DNA of 64,000 nt from Desulfofalx alkaliphila DSM 12257 (GCF_000711975.1 NZ_JONT01000003.1:62001-126000); one strand, 5' to 3'. Counted from the stretch's first letter, positions 26,217-37,178 are shown. Translations and numbers: made by a program. Notes: generated by a model from the sequence alone, not told the origin.

Positions 26217-26618
26217 CTACTTTTGTGCGGCGCTTATTCTGTTTATCGCTCTTTTTAGAGCGGCCTCGGCGCGGGCAATATCGATGTTTTCGCTTTTTTG
26301 GGCCAGGCGTTGTTCAGCACGGCGCTTGGCCTCTTCAGCTCTGGCCACATCGATTTGGTCCGCCCGTTCAGCAGTGTCGGCCAGTACCACCACACGGCTG
26401 TTTTTTACCTCCACAAAGCCGCCGCTTATGGCAACTTTGATTGTCTTTCCGTCTTGGGTTAGCCTTAGCACACCGGTTTTCAGTGCGCTTACCAGCGGGG
26501 TGTGCTCGGGCAAGAAGCCCAGCTCACCTTCGCTGCCAGGGGCAACAACGTAATCAACTTCCTCACTGAACACCACTTTTTCAGGGGTGACAATATCAAG
26601 GCGTTGGGTTTTCGCCAT
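26217..26618 (-). CDS. atpC: ATP synthase F1 subunit epsilon
   Basis: Epsilon belongs to the central stalk and damps ATP hydrolysis. The 133-residue product has the N-terminal beta-sandwich (RLDIVTPEKVVFSEEVDYVVAPGSEGELGFLPEHTPLV) and a C-terminal helical pair (EEAKRRAEQRLA, ARAEAALKRAINRI). The ATG at 26618 is preferred: it is one base after the atpD stop, with GAGGGA about ten bases upstream inside atpD. A GTG nine bases further up lies too close to that site. It is the last gene of the operon. Confidence 0.96.
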   Translation of the reverse strand: MAKTQRLDIVTPEKVVFSEEVDYVVAPGSEGELGFLPEHTPLVSALKTGVLRLTQDGKTIKVAISGGFVEVKNSRVVVLADTAERADQIDVARAEEAKRRAEQRLAQKSENIDIARAEAALKRAINRISAAQK

Positions 26619-26619
26619 A

Positions 26620-28071
<1,452 letters not shown>

Positions 28072-28084
28072 TTACTGCATTTTA

Positions 28085-28957
28085 TTATTCCAGTGCCGCT
28101 GCGCCACCAACAATTTCGGAAATTTCCTTGGTGATGGCAGCCTGACGGGCACGGTTCAATGACAGGGTAAGCTTGTCAATCATTTCTTTGGCGTTGCTGG
28201 TAGCAGAGTCCATTGCTGTCATACGGGCACCTTGTTCACCGGCCTTGGCCTCTAACATTGCCCGGAAGACGCTTACCTCTACATACTTGGGCAAAAGATC
28301 CCCCAGTACAGACTCAGCATCGGGTTCATACAGATAGGAAACCATTTCCTTCTTCTGTTCGCCTTCTCCGTCCTTCTTTTCCTCAGGAGTTTCTATGGGC
28401 AGCAGCTTAACCGTTGTGGGCCGCTGGGTCAAGACGTTTACAAACTCACTGTAGACTAAGAACACCTGGTCGAACTCACCGGCTGAGTATTTCTCTATTA
28501 CAAATTGCGCCACTTCCTTAGCTTGGTTAAAACTAATGTTCTCACCAAGCTGAACAAACTCTGCACTTATTTCTATATTCCGGCGCCTGAAGTAGTCGCG
28601 GCCTTTACGGCCCACCGCCACCAGGGATACATTGTCCTGATCCCCTATATCGCGGGCACAACGCCGGATAACGTTTGCGTTGAAACCACCACACAAGCCT
28701 TTATCGGCAGTAATAAGGATATAGGCGATCTTTTTAGGTTCACGCACCTCCAGCAGTGGGTGACTCACCGATCCGCCGGCGGCAGCGCTCACCCGCCCCA
28801 GCACAGATGTTAGCTTGGTGGCAAAGGGCCGGGCGGCAGTTGCCGCCTCTTGGGCGCGGCGCAGCTTAGCCGCGGCCACCATCTTCATGGCCTTGGTAAT
28901 CTGCTGGGTGCTTTTAACACTCCTAATCCGGCGCCGAATATCTTGCGCACTAGCCAA
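28085..28957 (-). CDS. atpG: ATP synthase F1 subunit gamma
   Basis: Gamma forms the rotating central shaft. The 290-residue protein starts [35 protein letters not shown] and ends with the matching helix [36 protein letters not shown]. These are the two helices of the coiled coil inside the alpha3-beta3 ring. The middle [12 protein letters not shown] segment is conserved. A Glu/Lys-rich insertion ([15 protein letters not shown], around residue 200) is somewhat longer than usual in the family. Confidence 0.97.
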   Translation of the reverse strand: MASAQDIRRRIRSVKSTQQITKAMKMVAAAKLRRAQEAATAARPFATKLTSVLGRVSAAAGGSVSHPLLEVREPKKIAYILITADKGLCGGFNANVIRRCARDIGDQDNVSLVAVGRKGRDYFRRRNIEISAEFVQLGENISFNQAKEVAQFVIEKYSAGEFDQVFLVYSEFVNVLTQRPTTVKLLPIETPEEKKDGEGEQKKEMVSYLYEPDAESVLGDLLPKYVEVSVFRAMLEAKAGEQGARMTAMDSATSNAKEMIDKLTLSLNRARQAAITKEISEIVGGAAALE

Positions 28958-28992
28958 AAATTCTCACCACCTTACTCTTCAAACTGCCACTA

Positions 28993-30498
28993 CTATACAA
29001 AGGTCTTTTTGAATTCCTCAATTGCCGCCTTCAACTTTTCTTCGGTTTCGGGCTTAATTTCTGCATCGTCTTTAATGGCTTTAATTATCTCAGCCTTATT
29101 GGAGCGCAAGTACTGCAGTAACCCTTGCTCAAAGGGGCGTACCTGTTCTAGCGGCAGATCATCCAAGTAACCGCGCACTGCGGTATAAATGGAGATAACT
29201 TGTTCTTCAACCGGCATTGGTTGATATTGCCCTTGCTTGAGAATTTCCATTGAGCGGGCACCGCGGTTTAGGCGGGCCAAGGTGGCTTTATCCAGGTCAG
29301 AACCAAACTGGGCGAATGCGGCCAGTTCACGGTACTGGGCCAGGTCAAGGCGCAGTGTACCGGCAACCTGTTTCATGGCCTTAATCTGCGCAGCACCACC
29401 CACACGGGATACTGACAAACCAACGTCAACGGCCGGACGCATACCCGAGTTAAACAGGTCTGTGTCTAGGAAGATTTGGCCGTCAGTAATGGAGATAACG
29501 TTAGTGGGAATGTACGCAGAAACGTCACCCGCTTGGGTTTCAATAATTGGCAGCGCGGTCAGTGAACCGCCGCCAAAGTCTTCGTTTAACTTGGCAGCAC
29601 GCTCGAGCAAGCGAGAGTGCAGGTAGAATACGTCACCGGGGAAAGCCTCACGTCCGGGCGGACGGCGCAGCAACAGTGACAATTCACGGTAAGCAATGGC
29701 CTGCTTAGACAGGTCGTCGTATACCACCAACACGTCTCTTCCTTGCTCCATAAACTCTTCACCTATTGTACAGCCCGCATAGGGAGCAATGTATAAAAGC
29801 GGTGAGGGTTCAGAGGCGTTGGCAGCAACAACGGTGGTATATTCCATTGCACCGTGAGCTTCTAAAGTGGAAATAACGTTGGCCACGGTGGAAGCCTTTT
29901 GGCCCACTGCCACGTAAATACAAAGCATGTTTTGGCCTTTTTGGTTGATAATGGTGTCCACCGCCAGGGCTGTTTTACCTGTTTGACGGTCACCGATAAT
30001 CAACTCACGCTGACCACGGCCAATGGGAATCATGGAGTCTACAGCTTTTAAACCGGTCTGCATCGGCTGGTGCACCGACTTACGGGTAATAACCCCCGGC
30101 GCAATACGCTCGATGGGACGGAACTTATCACTTTTAATAGGGCCCTTGCCATCAATGGGCTGGCCTAATGGGTTAACAACACGACCAACTAATGCATCAC
30201 CAACAGGTACAGAGATAATACGACCGGTGCGCTTAACGGTGTCACCCTCTTTAATGTGGGTGTAGGGCCCCATGATAACACAACCGATGTTATCTTCCTC
30301 AAGGTTTAAGGCCATACCCAGGGTGCCGCCGGGAAACTCAAGCAGCTCACTGGCCATACATTCTTCCAGGCCATATACACGGGCGATACCGTCACCAACT
30401 TGGATAACGGTTCCCACGTCGGTTACTTCTACTTGGGCCTGGTATTTATCAATCTGCTGCCTGATAATTGAGCTAATCTCTTCAGGTCGCAAATTCAT
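28993..30498 (-). CDS. atpA: ATP synthase F1 subunit alpha
   Basis: Alpha alternates with beta and holds the non-catalytic nucleotide sites. The 501-residue length is standard. It starts with [16 protein letters not shown], has the P-loop [15 protein letters not shown] at about residue 170, and has the arginine-finger region [15 protein letters not shown] near residue 365. The gene lies 24 bases downstream of atpH and 35 bases upstream of atpG, in the conserved H-A-G-D-C order. Confidence 0.98.
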   Translation of the reverse strand: MNLRPEEISSIIRQQIDKYQAQVEVTDVGTVIQVGDGIARVYGLEECMASELLEFPGGTLGMALNLEEDNIGCVIMGPYTHIKEGDTVKRTGRIISVPVGDALVGRVVNPLGQPIDGKGPIKSDKFRPIERIAPGVITRKSVHQPMQTGLKAVDSMIPIGRGQRELIIGDRQTGKTALAVDTIINQKGQNMLCIYVAVGQKASTVANVISTLEAHGAMEYTTVVAANASEPSPLLYIAPYAGCTIGEEFMEQGRDVLVVYDDLSKQAIAYRELSLLLRRPPGREAFPGDVFYLHSRLLERAAKLNEDFGGGSLTALPIIETQAGDVSAYIPTNVISITDGQIFLDTDLFNSGMRPAVDVGLSVSRVGGAAQIKAMKQVAGTLRLDLAQYRELAAFAQFGSDLDKATLARLNRGARSMEILKQGQYQPMPVEEQVISIYTAVRGYLDDLPLEQVRPFEQGLLQYLRSNKAEIIKAIKDDAEIKPETEEKLKAAIEEFKKTFV

Positions 30499-30522
30499 CT
30501 ACCACTTCACCCCTATCTTCTA

Positions 30523-31068
30523 CTAACTTGATTGTGACATGAGGCGTTGTCTTAGGGATTCAAGTTTATGCTTGACACTGCCGTCAATAACCTTATCCCC
30601 TATTCTTACTAACAAACCGCCTATCAGAGAAGCATCAACTTTGTATTCCGGACTAACTTCTTTGCCGGCCAGCTTATTTAATACCCCGGCCAGCTGTTCC
30701 TTCTGCCCGTCTGACAACTCTACGGCAGATACTACCTGTGCATCTACCTTGTTGCGGGCAGCGTTAGCCAGGTGGATAAATTCAACAACAATATCATTTA
30801 GATAAGCTTCACGCTGACGGTCCATAAGCAGGTACAAAAAGTTCATAATTGTTTCCGACACGCGACCCTCAAATAGCTGCTTGAGAACTTCACGTTTTTC
30901 AGCGGCGGTGATTTGAGGATGGTATAAAATCCTTTGGATACCCCGCTCGCTTTCAACAACTTGAGATACGCCTTTAAGCTCTTCTTCCATTGCGTCCAGC
31001 TTATTGTTGTCAACGGCAATTTCATAAAGTGCTTGGGCGTACCTTCTCGCCACCGCACCCCTTAACAT
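30523..31068 (-). CDS. atpH: ATP synthase F1 subunit delta
   Basis: Delta clamps the peripheral stalk to the top of F1. The 181-residue protein has the helical N-terminal domain (AVARRYAQALYEIAVDNNKLD) and the C-terminal QVVSAVELSDGQKEQLAGVL ... DASLIGGLLVRIGDKVIDGSVKHKLESLRQRL typical of OSCP/delta. Its ATG lies inside the end of atpF, overlapping by seven bases (ATGTTAA), which implies translational coupling. Confidence 0.96.
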   Translation of the reverse strand: MLRGAVARRYAQALYEIAVDNNKLDAMEEELKGVSQVVESERGIQRILYHPQITAAEKREVLKQLFEGRVSETIMNFLYLLMDRQREAYLNDIVVEFIHLANAARNKVDAQVVSAVELSDGQKEQLAGVLNKLAGKEVSPEYKVDASLIGGLLVRIGDKVIDGSVKHKLESLRQRLMSQSS

Positions 31069-31598
31069 GGTAATTTACCTGCCTCATCAACGTATTTTTC
31101 AACCAGATCTTCATGCAATTCATCGGTGATTTTATCGGAAACAACTTTTGAAGCAACAAGAATTGATAAGCCAGCCACTTCTTTTCTTAATTCCACAACA
31201 GCCTTTTCGCGCTCTCTTTCAATATCTTGCAGCGCATTGTCTTTTACGCGGTTAGCCTCAGTTTTAGCATTCTCAATTATTTGAGCGGCTTCATCTTCGG
31301 CCGTCTTAGTTGCCCTTTGAATAATTGCTTGGGCTTCTTCTCTGGCTTTAGCTAAGTCAGCGTTTAATTGCATGCGTATTTTTTCAGCCTCTTGACGGCT
31401 GTTTTCCGCAGCGGCAACATCTTCGCCGATTTTTTCTCTGCGGTTATCAATGAGCCGTATCAAGGGCTTCCAAACAACTAGACGAAGGAATATTAACAGT
31501 ACGATAAAGTTGAAGATTTGCGCAAGCAGGGTCATGTTAAACGACAATGGGCCGGCGCCTTCAGCTGCGCGGGCAACTTCATACAATTGCAGCTCCAC
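31062..31598 (-). CDS. atpF: ATP synthase Fo subunit b
   Basis: Subunit b forms the peripheral stalk. The 178-residue product has a membrane segment (about residues 25-45, LLAQIFNFIVLLIFLRLVVW), then a long hydrophilic helix rich in Glu, Lys and Ala (DNRREKIGEDVAAAENSRQEA). The GTG start follows GGAGGGGAACAA. A strong hairpin lies between it and atpE. The 3' end overlaps atpH. A short N-terminal leader before the membrane helix is ordinary for Firmicutes. Confidence 0.95.
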   Translation of the reverse strand: MELQLYEVARAAEGAGPLSFNMTLLAQIFNFIVLLIFLRLVVWKPLIRLIDNRREKIGEDVAAAENSRQEAEKIRMQLNADLAKAREEAQAIIQRATKTAEDEAAQIIENAKTEANRVKDNALQDIEREREKAVVELRKEVAGLSILVASKVVSDKITDELHEDLVEKYVDEAGKLPC

Positions 31599-31634
31599 TT
31601 GTTCCCCTCCTTCCTTCTAAGCGGGACGAATTAA

Positions 31635-31675
31635 GGCGATAGCAGGTTTGGCCTGCCCAAACCTGCTATTGCGCC
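31635..31675 (-). other. Strong intercistronic hairpin between atpE and atpF
   Basis: GGCG plus ATAGCAGGTTTGG pairs with CCAAACCTGCTAT plus CGCC, with a two-base bulge and a tight loop, about 50 bases downstream of the atpE stop. It has no following U-run, so it is not a standard terminator. It may protect the atpE end of a processed transcript or reduce read-through into atpF. Confidence 0.7.
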
Positions 31676-31721
31676 TCTTGCTCGCAAAATACCAATACTA
31701 AATAAGTACATATGGAGCCAA

Positions 31722-31988
<267 letters not shown>

Positions 31989-31996
31989 TTAATTTA

Positions 31997-32755
31997 TCAG
32001 TGATGTTTATTCACCGCTTGGGCAGTATAAACGATGGTCAGCATACTGAAAATAAATGCCTGGATGGTACCGACAAAGATACCAAATGCTAACCAAATAA
32101 CGTGAGGAATAAAGCCACCCATAAAGTTTGCAGTTATGGGTATCATGCCAAGCAAGACCAGTGTGAACATTTTCTTAGCAAAGATGTTACCAAAAAGACG
32201 GAAGCCGAGTGTCACCGGCTTAGCGATTTCCTCAACTATAACCAGCGGTAAGAAGAACGGGTACGGCTCCACATAGTGTTTGAAGTAACTCAGTCCCTTG
32301 TCTTTAATACCCAATACCTGGATGCCGATGAATACCATCAAGGCAAGACCAATGGTGGTATTGACATCACCGGTGGGCGAATCCATCATAGGAATCATCC
32401 CCAGCATGTTTGCAAACCAAATAAATACAAACAAAGAAAGAACAATTGGCATCACCGAAGTGGCCCTCTTTTGGCTGGTAATGTTATCAAAGATAATATC
32501 TCTTAAAAAGGTATAAACAGTTTCAAAAGTCACTTGCAGCCTGCCCGGTTTGTCAATGCTGAGGTTTTTCACAGCTAAATAACCAACTAGGGCTACAATT
32601 GCCATGGTAATCCAGGTCATAACAACGGTAAGAACGTTAATTTCAATAGGTATTCCATTTATAGTCCCAAAGTTGGTGGGACCATACCACATGTCACCAA
32701 GGACTCTTTCCCAGCCACACAGAAGTTCCTTCTTGACTTCGTCTGGACTTTTCAC
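31997..32755 (-). CDS. atpB: ATP synthase Fo subunit a
   Basis: Subunit a forms the half-channels beside the c ring. The 252-residue protein has five to six membrane segments, and the essential arginine is in VTLGFRLFGNIFAKK at about residue 180. The GTG start gives a protein beginning KSPDEVKKELLCGWERV, with a hydrophilic N-terminus before the first membrane segment. It lies 49 bases downstream of atpI and 44 bases upstream of atpE. Confidence 0.96.
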   Translation of the reverse strand: MKSPDEVKKELLCGWERVLGDMWYGPTNFGTINGIPIEINVLTVVMTWITMAIVALVGYLAVKNLSIDKPGRLQVTFETVYTFLRDIIFDNITSQKRATSVMPIVLSLFVFIWFANMLGMIPMMDSPTGDVNTTIGLALMVFIGIQVLGIKDKGLSYFKHYVEPYPFFLPLVIVEEIAKPVTLGFRLFGNIFAKKMFTLVLLGMIPITANFMGGFIPHVIWLAFGIFVGTIQAFIFSMLTIVYTAQAVNKHH

Positions 32756-32804
32756 CTATAATCTCCCCCCCTTCACAGATAATTTTAATTCTATATTTTT
32801 TTGG

Positions 32805-33149
32805 TTATGCATCTTTTTTCTTGACCAGGTATATGGCGTAATCTATCACCGTTAAAATATGGGGTAAAATTATTCCCACGGCCACGCTGAGCATATCCAG
32901 CATTTCAATGTAAAAGGCCAAAAAAAGTACGCCGATAATTATCACCCAGCGCATCATTATTGCAATGCGCAAAAACACTTCGCCGATGCTGGCCGGCATG
33001 GTGCCAAACAGCCTCACCCGGTTGTATGACAGCACCAGGTTAATCATGCCCACTGCAGACCCTACCGCCAGCCCCCACCTAAAGGACGATTGGGGGTCTA
33101 AAAGCAGGTACCCTAAAGCAAAAACCAGAAGAAATGAAGTATGTTTCAA
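32805..33149 (-). CDS. atpI: ATP synthase subunit I
   Basis: AtpI helps assemble the c ring. The 114-residue protein has four hydrophobic segments, with WGLAVGSAVGMINLVLSY in the second and a basic C-terminus (LVKKKDA). The annotated TTG start at 33149 lacks a good ribosome site. The frame continues upstream to a CTG at 33191, which follows AGGGTGA and would add LKNARDLRKQFSRS, a basic N-terminus like that of other AtpI proteins. The longer form is plausible. Position before atpB is the expected one. Confidence 0.82.
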   Translation of the reverse strand: MKHTSFLLVFALGYLLLDPQSSFRWGLAVGSAVGMINLVLSYNRVRLFGTMPASIGEVFLRIAIMMRWVIIIGVLFLAFYIEMLDMLSVAVGIILPHILTVIDYAIYLVKKKDA

Positions 33150-33253
33150 ACTGCGGGAAAACTGTTTTCTTAAGTCGCGGGCATTTTTCAGTTCATTTCA
33201 CCCTTTATTCTTGCTATTGAAAATTGCCATTGTAAAAATTAGCTGCTTTACTT

Positions 33254-33286
33254 AGGGGGCGGCATGGTGACCGACCCCCTAAAAAA
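33254..33286. other. GC-rich hairpin between atpZ and atpI
   Basis: TTAGGGGGCGG and CCGACCCCCTAA form an imperfect stem around a seven-base loop. No U-run follows on the minus strand. The centre shares GGCATGG with repeat copy 1, so this may be a diverged member of the palindrome family. Confidence 0.45.
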
Positions 33287-33302
33287 CCTTTATTTGGGCA
33301 TT

Positions 33303-33563
33303 TTATTTGCTGTTATTGCCGTTTTTAAAAAACACCTCTAAGGTTTTAACGATACCCATTACCCCTATGCCTAAACCCAGCAGTATGCCAAGGATTAAAA
33401 ATATGGGCTCGGTATCGAACCTGTTGTCCAGGTACTTGCCGGCGTAAAAGCCCACCGTTGTGGTCACCGCCATCTCCACCCCAATGGTGGTGGTAACCCC
33501 AACTGCATGCAGTAATGCATTTTTACCGTTACCGTTTTTATTATGAGTTTTCGTAATATTCAT
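33303..33563 (-). CDS. atpZ: AtpZ/AtpI-type small membrane protein
   Basis: This 86-residue protein has two membrane segments: GVTTTIGVEMAVTTTVGFYAGKYLD and PIFLILGILLGLGIGVMGIVKTL. The signature GFYAGKYLDNRF matches the AtpZ family at the head of Firmicutes ATP synthase operons, proposed to help assemble the enzyme or carry divalent ions. The start follows AAAGGAGTTA. It is the first gene of the operon, and the promoter should lie in 33564-33720. Confidence 0.85.
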   Translation of the reverse strand: MNITKTHNKNGNGKNALLHAVGVTTTIGVEMAVTTTVGFYAGKYLDNRFDTEPIFLILGILLGLGIGVMGIVKTLEVFFKNGNNSK

Positions 33564-33651
33564 TAACTCCTTTTTTCACTAATGGGAGGGCAGATGGAGC
33601 TGTGATAATTGTTTCAAGCCGGTTTAGTTCAGTGTACTTTATTTCCTGTAT

Positions 33652-33672
33652 TTACAAAACTTTTGTTTGTAA
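33652..33672. promoter_or_regulatory. Dyad upstream of the ATP synthase operon
   Basis: TTACAAAC and GTTTTGTAA form a near-perfect inverted repeat around AAAA, about 90 bases before atpZ. It could be an operator or part of a promoter region; no binding protein is suggested. Confidence 0.35.
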
Positions 33673-33800
33673 TACGTTAAATTCTACATCAAAAAGGTTA
33701 TTCCTTCATAACTAAATGATTTATTTTAAAATTTTTTGCGTATTTTATCGATAATTACACCTACTAAAACAGCTGCGAAACCCAAACCTAGTGCCAGTAG

Positions 33801-34949
33801 TTAAATGCCAGTAAATTCCTCCGGTGGATAATTGTTTAAGTTAAATTTGTAACAAAGTGTCCCGGCAATTCGGCGGGATGCATGTCCGTCGCCGTAGGGA
33901 TTTACAGCTTCTGCCATGGCTTTATAGGCTTGGCGGTTTTCCAGCAGTTGAGTGGTATGTTTATGTACCTCTGCCCGGTCTGTACCGATCAGGCGCACCG
34001 TACCTGCATGTACCGCCTCGGGGCGCTCGGTGGTATTTCTTAACACCAGCACCGGTTTGCCCAGTGAGGGGGCTTCTTCCTGTATGCCGCCGGAGTCGGT
34101 AAGTACCAGGTAGCTGCGCTGCATGAGGTTAATAAAGGGCTGGTAATCAAGGGGTTCGATAATATGCACCCGCTCGGTATCGCCCAGCACCCGCTGTACC
34201 ACCTGCCGTACCGCCGGGTTTTTGTGGACCGGAAATACAATTTCCACATCCCCATGGCTCTTTACTATATCCTTCAAGGCCAGGTAGATTTGCTCCATGG
34301 GCCCCCCGAGGTTTTCCCTGCGGTGGGTGGTTAGCAATAATACCCGGCGCCTTTCAAAGTCTATGCTGTCAAGCTCCGGAATATTAAAAATATATTTTTC
34401 TTTTACGGTGGACTTTAGGGCATCTATTACAGTATTGCCGGTAACAAAGATATTTTTCTCGTCTATTCCCTCTTTTAACAAATTTTCCTTGGCCTTGACC
34501 GTGGGGGCAAAGTGCAAATCTGCCAGCACCCCGGTCAGCTGCCGGTTCATCTCTTCGGGATAGGGGGAATACTTGTTATGGGTGCGCAGACCCGCCTCCA
34601 CGTGGCCAACCGGTATTTGCTTATAAAAGGCGGCCAGTGAAGCCACAAAGGTGGTGGTGGTATCGCCATGCACCAGCACCAGCTGGGGTTTATTATCTTC
34701 AAGCACTTCTTTTAAACCGGAAAGTGCCCGGTTGGTGATATCAAACAGGGTTTGCCCTGCCTGCATGATGTTGAGATCATATTGGGGGGTAATACCAAAA
34801 AGCTCCAGCACCTGATCGAGCATCTCCCGGTGCTGGGCGGTAACTGCAACGCTGCATTGTATGCCTTCTGTTTTTTGTAATTCCAGTACCAGGGGTGCCA
34901 TTTTTATGGCTTCGGGTCTGGTGCCAAATACGGTAAGTACCTTAAGCAT
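33801..34949 (-). CDS. wecB: UDP-N-acetylglucosamine 2-epimerase (non-hydrolysing)
   Basis: This enzyme interconverts UDP-GlcNAc and UDP-ManNAc in the cytoplasm. The 382-residue protein has FGTRPEAIKMAPLVLEL at the N-terminus, VHGDTTTTFVASLAAFY, GHVEAGLRTHNKYSPYPEEMNR and the C-terminal LTDSGGIQEEAPSLGKPVLVLRNTTERPE. All are standard for WecB/MnaA. The product feeds wall polymers and, here, the WecC-type dehydrogenase in the glycan locus. It lies upstream of the ATP synthase operon, a common site in this lineage. SD GGGAGG precedes the ATG. The frame after the stop codon continues for 24 hydrophobic codons. Confidence 0.96.
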   Translation of the reverse strand: MLKVLTVFGTRPEAIKMAPLVLELQKTEGIQCSVAVTAQHREMLDQVLELFGITPQYDLNIMQAGQTLFDITNRALSGLKEVLEDNKPQLVLVHGDTTTTFVASLAAFYKQIPVGHVEAGLRTHNKYSPYPEEMNRQLTGVLADLHFAPTVKAKENLLKEGIDEKNIFVTGNTVIDALKSTVKEKYIFNIPELDSIDFERRRVLLLTTHRRENLGGPMEQIYLALKDIVKSHGDVEIVFPVHKNPAVRQVVQRVLGDTERVHIIEPLDYQPFINLMQRSYLVLTDSGGIQEEAPSLGKPVLVLRNTTERPEAVHAGTVRLIGTDRAEVHKHTTQLLENRQAYKAMAEAVNPYGDGHASRRIAGTLCYKFNLNNYPPEEFTGI

Positions 34950-34990
34950 GGTAGCCTCCCTTGTGGGATTTCTGAATTATTGGATTATCC

Positions 34991-35013
34991 TAGGGGTTCG
35001 ATTCATCGAACCC
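34991..35013 (-). repeat. Dispersed palindromic repeat, copy 8
   Basis: TAG precedes GGGTTCGAT, which pairs perfectly with ATCGAACCC across TC. It lies between wecB and the MazG-like gene. Confidence 0.7.
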
Positions 35014-35017
35014 TGGA

Positions 35018-35329
35018 TTATTCCGTTAAATAACCCTTTCTAACCAACTTTTCTATGTGTTGGTCCCGTATTTCCGAAATATCTATGTTGTACTGTTCTT
35101 CTAAAACAAACATCATGGATACTGCCGTTTGGGCCACATCTAATAACTCCCGGGCAATTAGCTGCATTGCCTCTTGTTCGTTAACTGCCGGCCTTTCGCC
35201 GCTCATTCCCCTTAACTTGCCAATGGCCTGGGCCAGCTCGCCGGTTTCCTCCATCAGCTTAAGTGCGGTAGATTCCAAGGTGGGCGAAAGATTATTTAAT
35301 TTTGGCAGGACCACATTTTTGGTTTGCAT
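35018..35329 (-). CDS. MazG-like nucleotide pyrophosphohydrolase domain protein
   Basis: The 103-residue product is all helical, with the metal-binding E-E-x-x-E pattern in LKLMEETGELAQAIGKL and a downstream AREXXD-like stretch (IARELLDVAQTAV). These match all-alpha NTP pyrophosphatases of the MazG superfamily, which hydrolyse non-canonical or excess nucleoside triphosphates. The ATG at 35329 is chosen because AGAAGG stands seven bases before it; an ATG 21 bases further upstream lacks a ribosome site. The specific substrate is unknown. Confidence 0.8.
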   Translation of the reverse strand: MQTKNVVLPKLNNLSPTLESTALKLMEETGELAQAIGKLRGMSGERPAVNEQEAMQLIARELLDVAQTAVSMMFVLEEQYNIDISEIRDQHIEKLVRKGYLTE

Positions 35330-35474
35330 TGTCATACCTTCTATAAACATATTATCAACTTAACTTTTGGAAGCTATACGAATACTTATCTTCTGCAAAT
35401 CTTTAGAAATTCCTCCCTAAATTCTTTGCAATGAAACTGACAGTTTTATCCGGCCATAAGGGTTTGTCGAAAAT

Positions 35475-35507
35475 AAAAGGACCGACCAAATAAGGGTCGG
35501 CCCTTTT
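35475..35507 (-). terminator. Terminator of the GerM lipoprotein gene
   Basis: AAAAGGGCCGACC pairs with GGTCGGTCCTTTT (one G-U pair) on the minus strand and is followed by ATTTTCG. It begins four bases past the stop. Confidence 0.88.
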
Positions 35508-35510
35508 ATA

Positions 35511-36059
35511 CTATTCTTTTATTAAATCAAAGTTTGGTGTAAAGGGTTCTGTTGTTGGCATATGTCCAAAAATGCTTTCTTCTATTTCCCCTTCGATGGT
35601 AAATTGCACCTCGTTTACTCCGATGTTTTTGGCTAAGGAGTTAACTATGCTGTATACGGTAAAGGTTTCGCCGGTGGAGCCGCCCCAGTGGTTGTCTTTA
35701 AGTGCCCGGTTAAAATCTACCAGGGCTGCGTTTTCTACCACCTCAATTGACAGCACCTGGCTTTCTTCGGGCACTGTCTTTAACAGGGTGTCAGAACCTT
35801 CAATGAGGGCTTCAATCACTGCCTTGCCCACCACCTCTGGGTCATCGCTTTCCACCTCGATAATGCGCTGTTCAGGCACTAGGTACATGGCCTGGTCGTC
35901 AGAAAAGTACAGTGTCACTTCTATTTGTTGAGTATCTTGTCCCTTGTCATCCGGATCCCCTTGGGGCTCTGCTTGCTTATCTCCTCCACCGCAGCCCGCC
36001 GCAAATACCATTAGGGCAGCCAACATCAGACCAATAACAGGTAGCCATCTTCTTTTCAT
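35511..36059 (-). CDS. gerM: GerM-domain lipoprotein
   Basis: The 182-residue protein has a lipoprotein signal (LMVFAAGC, Cys at about residue 23), an acidic linker, and a GerMN domain. The domain includes VTLYFSDDQAMYLVPEQRIIEV, AVIEALIEGSD, ALVDFNRAL and TVYSIVNSLAKNIGVNEVQFTIEG. GerM proteins localise to the septum or engulfing membrane during sporulation and affect germination. A single domain is present, while Bacillus GerM has two. The gene is monocistronic, with its own terminator. Confidence 0.83.
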   Translation of the reverse strand: MKRRWLPVIGLMLAALMVFAAGCGGGDKQAEPQGDPDDKGQDTQQIEVTLYFSDDQAMYLVPEQRIIEVESDDPEVVGKAVIEALIEGSDTLLKTVPEESQVLSIEVVENAALVDFNRALKDNHWGGSTGETFTVYSIVNSLAKNIGVNEVQFTIEGEIEESIFGHMPTTEPFTPNFDLIKE

Positions 36060-36143
36060 TTGAGAATCCTCCCCTTAACTAGTTATCTCTATTATACAGG
36101 GGAATCATTACAGACCGATAGACAATTTTTACAATGCTGTGAA

Positions 36144-37178
36144 TTAATTGTTACATTTTAATGATTTAGCCACCATAATTGCCAAATCCAGCACCCGGTT
36201 TGAGTAGCCCCACTCGTTGTCGTACCAGGAAACCACCTTGGCCAGGTTCCCTTCCATAACCATGGTGGATAAACCGTCTATTATGGATGAATGGGGATTG
36301 CCGTTAAAATCTTTCGAAACCAGCGGCAGGGAGCTGTAAGCCAGTATGCCCTTCAAGGGCCCCTGGGCGGCTTCCTTTAAGGCGGCGTTAATCTCTTCGG
36401 CGGTGGTTTGGGTCTCTAGTTCCACCACCAGATCCACCACAGATACGTTGGGGGTGGGTACCCGCATGGCAAAGCCGTTTAATTTTCCTTTAAGCTCAGG
36501 CAGTACCAGGGCCACCGCTTTGGCCGCCCCGGTGGTTGTGGGTATGATAGACTGTCCCGCAGCCCGGGCCCGGCGCAGGTCTTTGTGGGGCAGGTCTAAA
36601 ATGCGCTGGTCGTTGGTGTAAGAGTGCACTGTGGTCATCAAGCCCCTGACAATGCCAAACCTGTCGTTTAGTACCTTGGCAAAGGGCGCCAAGCAGTTGG
36701 TGGTGCAGGAGGCGTTGGATATAATGTTGTGCTTAGCCGCATCATAGTCAGCATCGTTTACTCCCATAACTATGGTGGCATCCACCTCTTTGCCCGGTGC
36801 AGTGAGAATTACTTTTTTTGCCCCGGCCGCAAGGTGTTTAGAGGCAGCGGGGCCGGTGTTAAAACGGCCGGTGGACTCAATCACAAGGTCCACACCGAGT
36901 TTTTTCCAGGGAAGTTTAGCCGGATCGGTTTCCTTAAATACCTGTATTTCTTTGCCCTTTATAAGCAGGGAATTATCGGTGCAGGCCACATCGGCCTTTA
37001 ATTGGCCGTGCACTGAATCGTATTCCAGCAAGTGGGCCAGGGTCTGCGCATCTGTAAGGTCGTTCACTGCTACAATATCAAGGGCGCTGCCCTGCTGCAG
37101 CAGGCCCCTTTCTACCATCGCCCGCAGTACATTTCTTCCAATACGGCCAAAACCGTTAATAGCAATTCTAACTGTCAT
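36144..37178 (-). CDS. gap: Glyceraldehyde-3-phosphate dehydrogenase (type I)
   Basis: The enzyme oxidises glyceraldehyde-3-phosphate to 1,3-bisphosphoglycerate. The 344-residue protein has [14 protein letters not shown], the catalytic Cys in [12 protein letters not shown] at about residue 155, and [44 protein letters not shown] resembles the NAD-dependent glycolytic GapA rather than the GapB form. The gene follows a DeoR-type regulator by 39 bases, so they are probably cotranscribed. The usual glycolytic partners pgk, tpi and gpm are not in the window. Confidence 0.96.
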   Translation of the reverse strand: MTVRIAINGFGRIGRNVLRAMVERGLLQQGSALDIVAVNDLTDAQTLAHLLEYDSVHGQLKADVACTDNSLLIKGKEIQVFKETDPAKLPWKKLGVDLVIESTGRFNTGPAASKHLAAGAKKVILTAPGKEVDATIVMGVNDADYDAAKHNIISNASCTTNCLAPFAKVLNDRFGIVRGLMTTVHSYTNDQRILDLPHKDLRRARAAGQSIIPTTTGAAKAVALVLPELKGKLNGFAMRVPTPNVSVVDLVVELETQTTAEEINAALKEAAQGPLKGILAYSSLPLVSKDFNGNPHSSIIDGLSTMVMEGNLAKVVSWYDNEWGYSNRVLDLAIMVAKSLKCNN

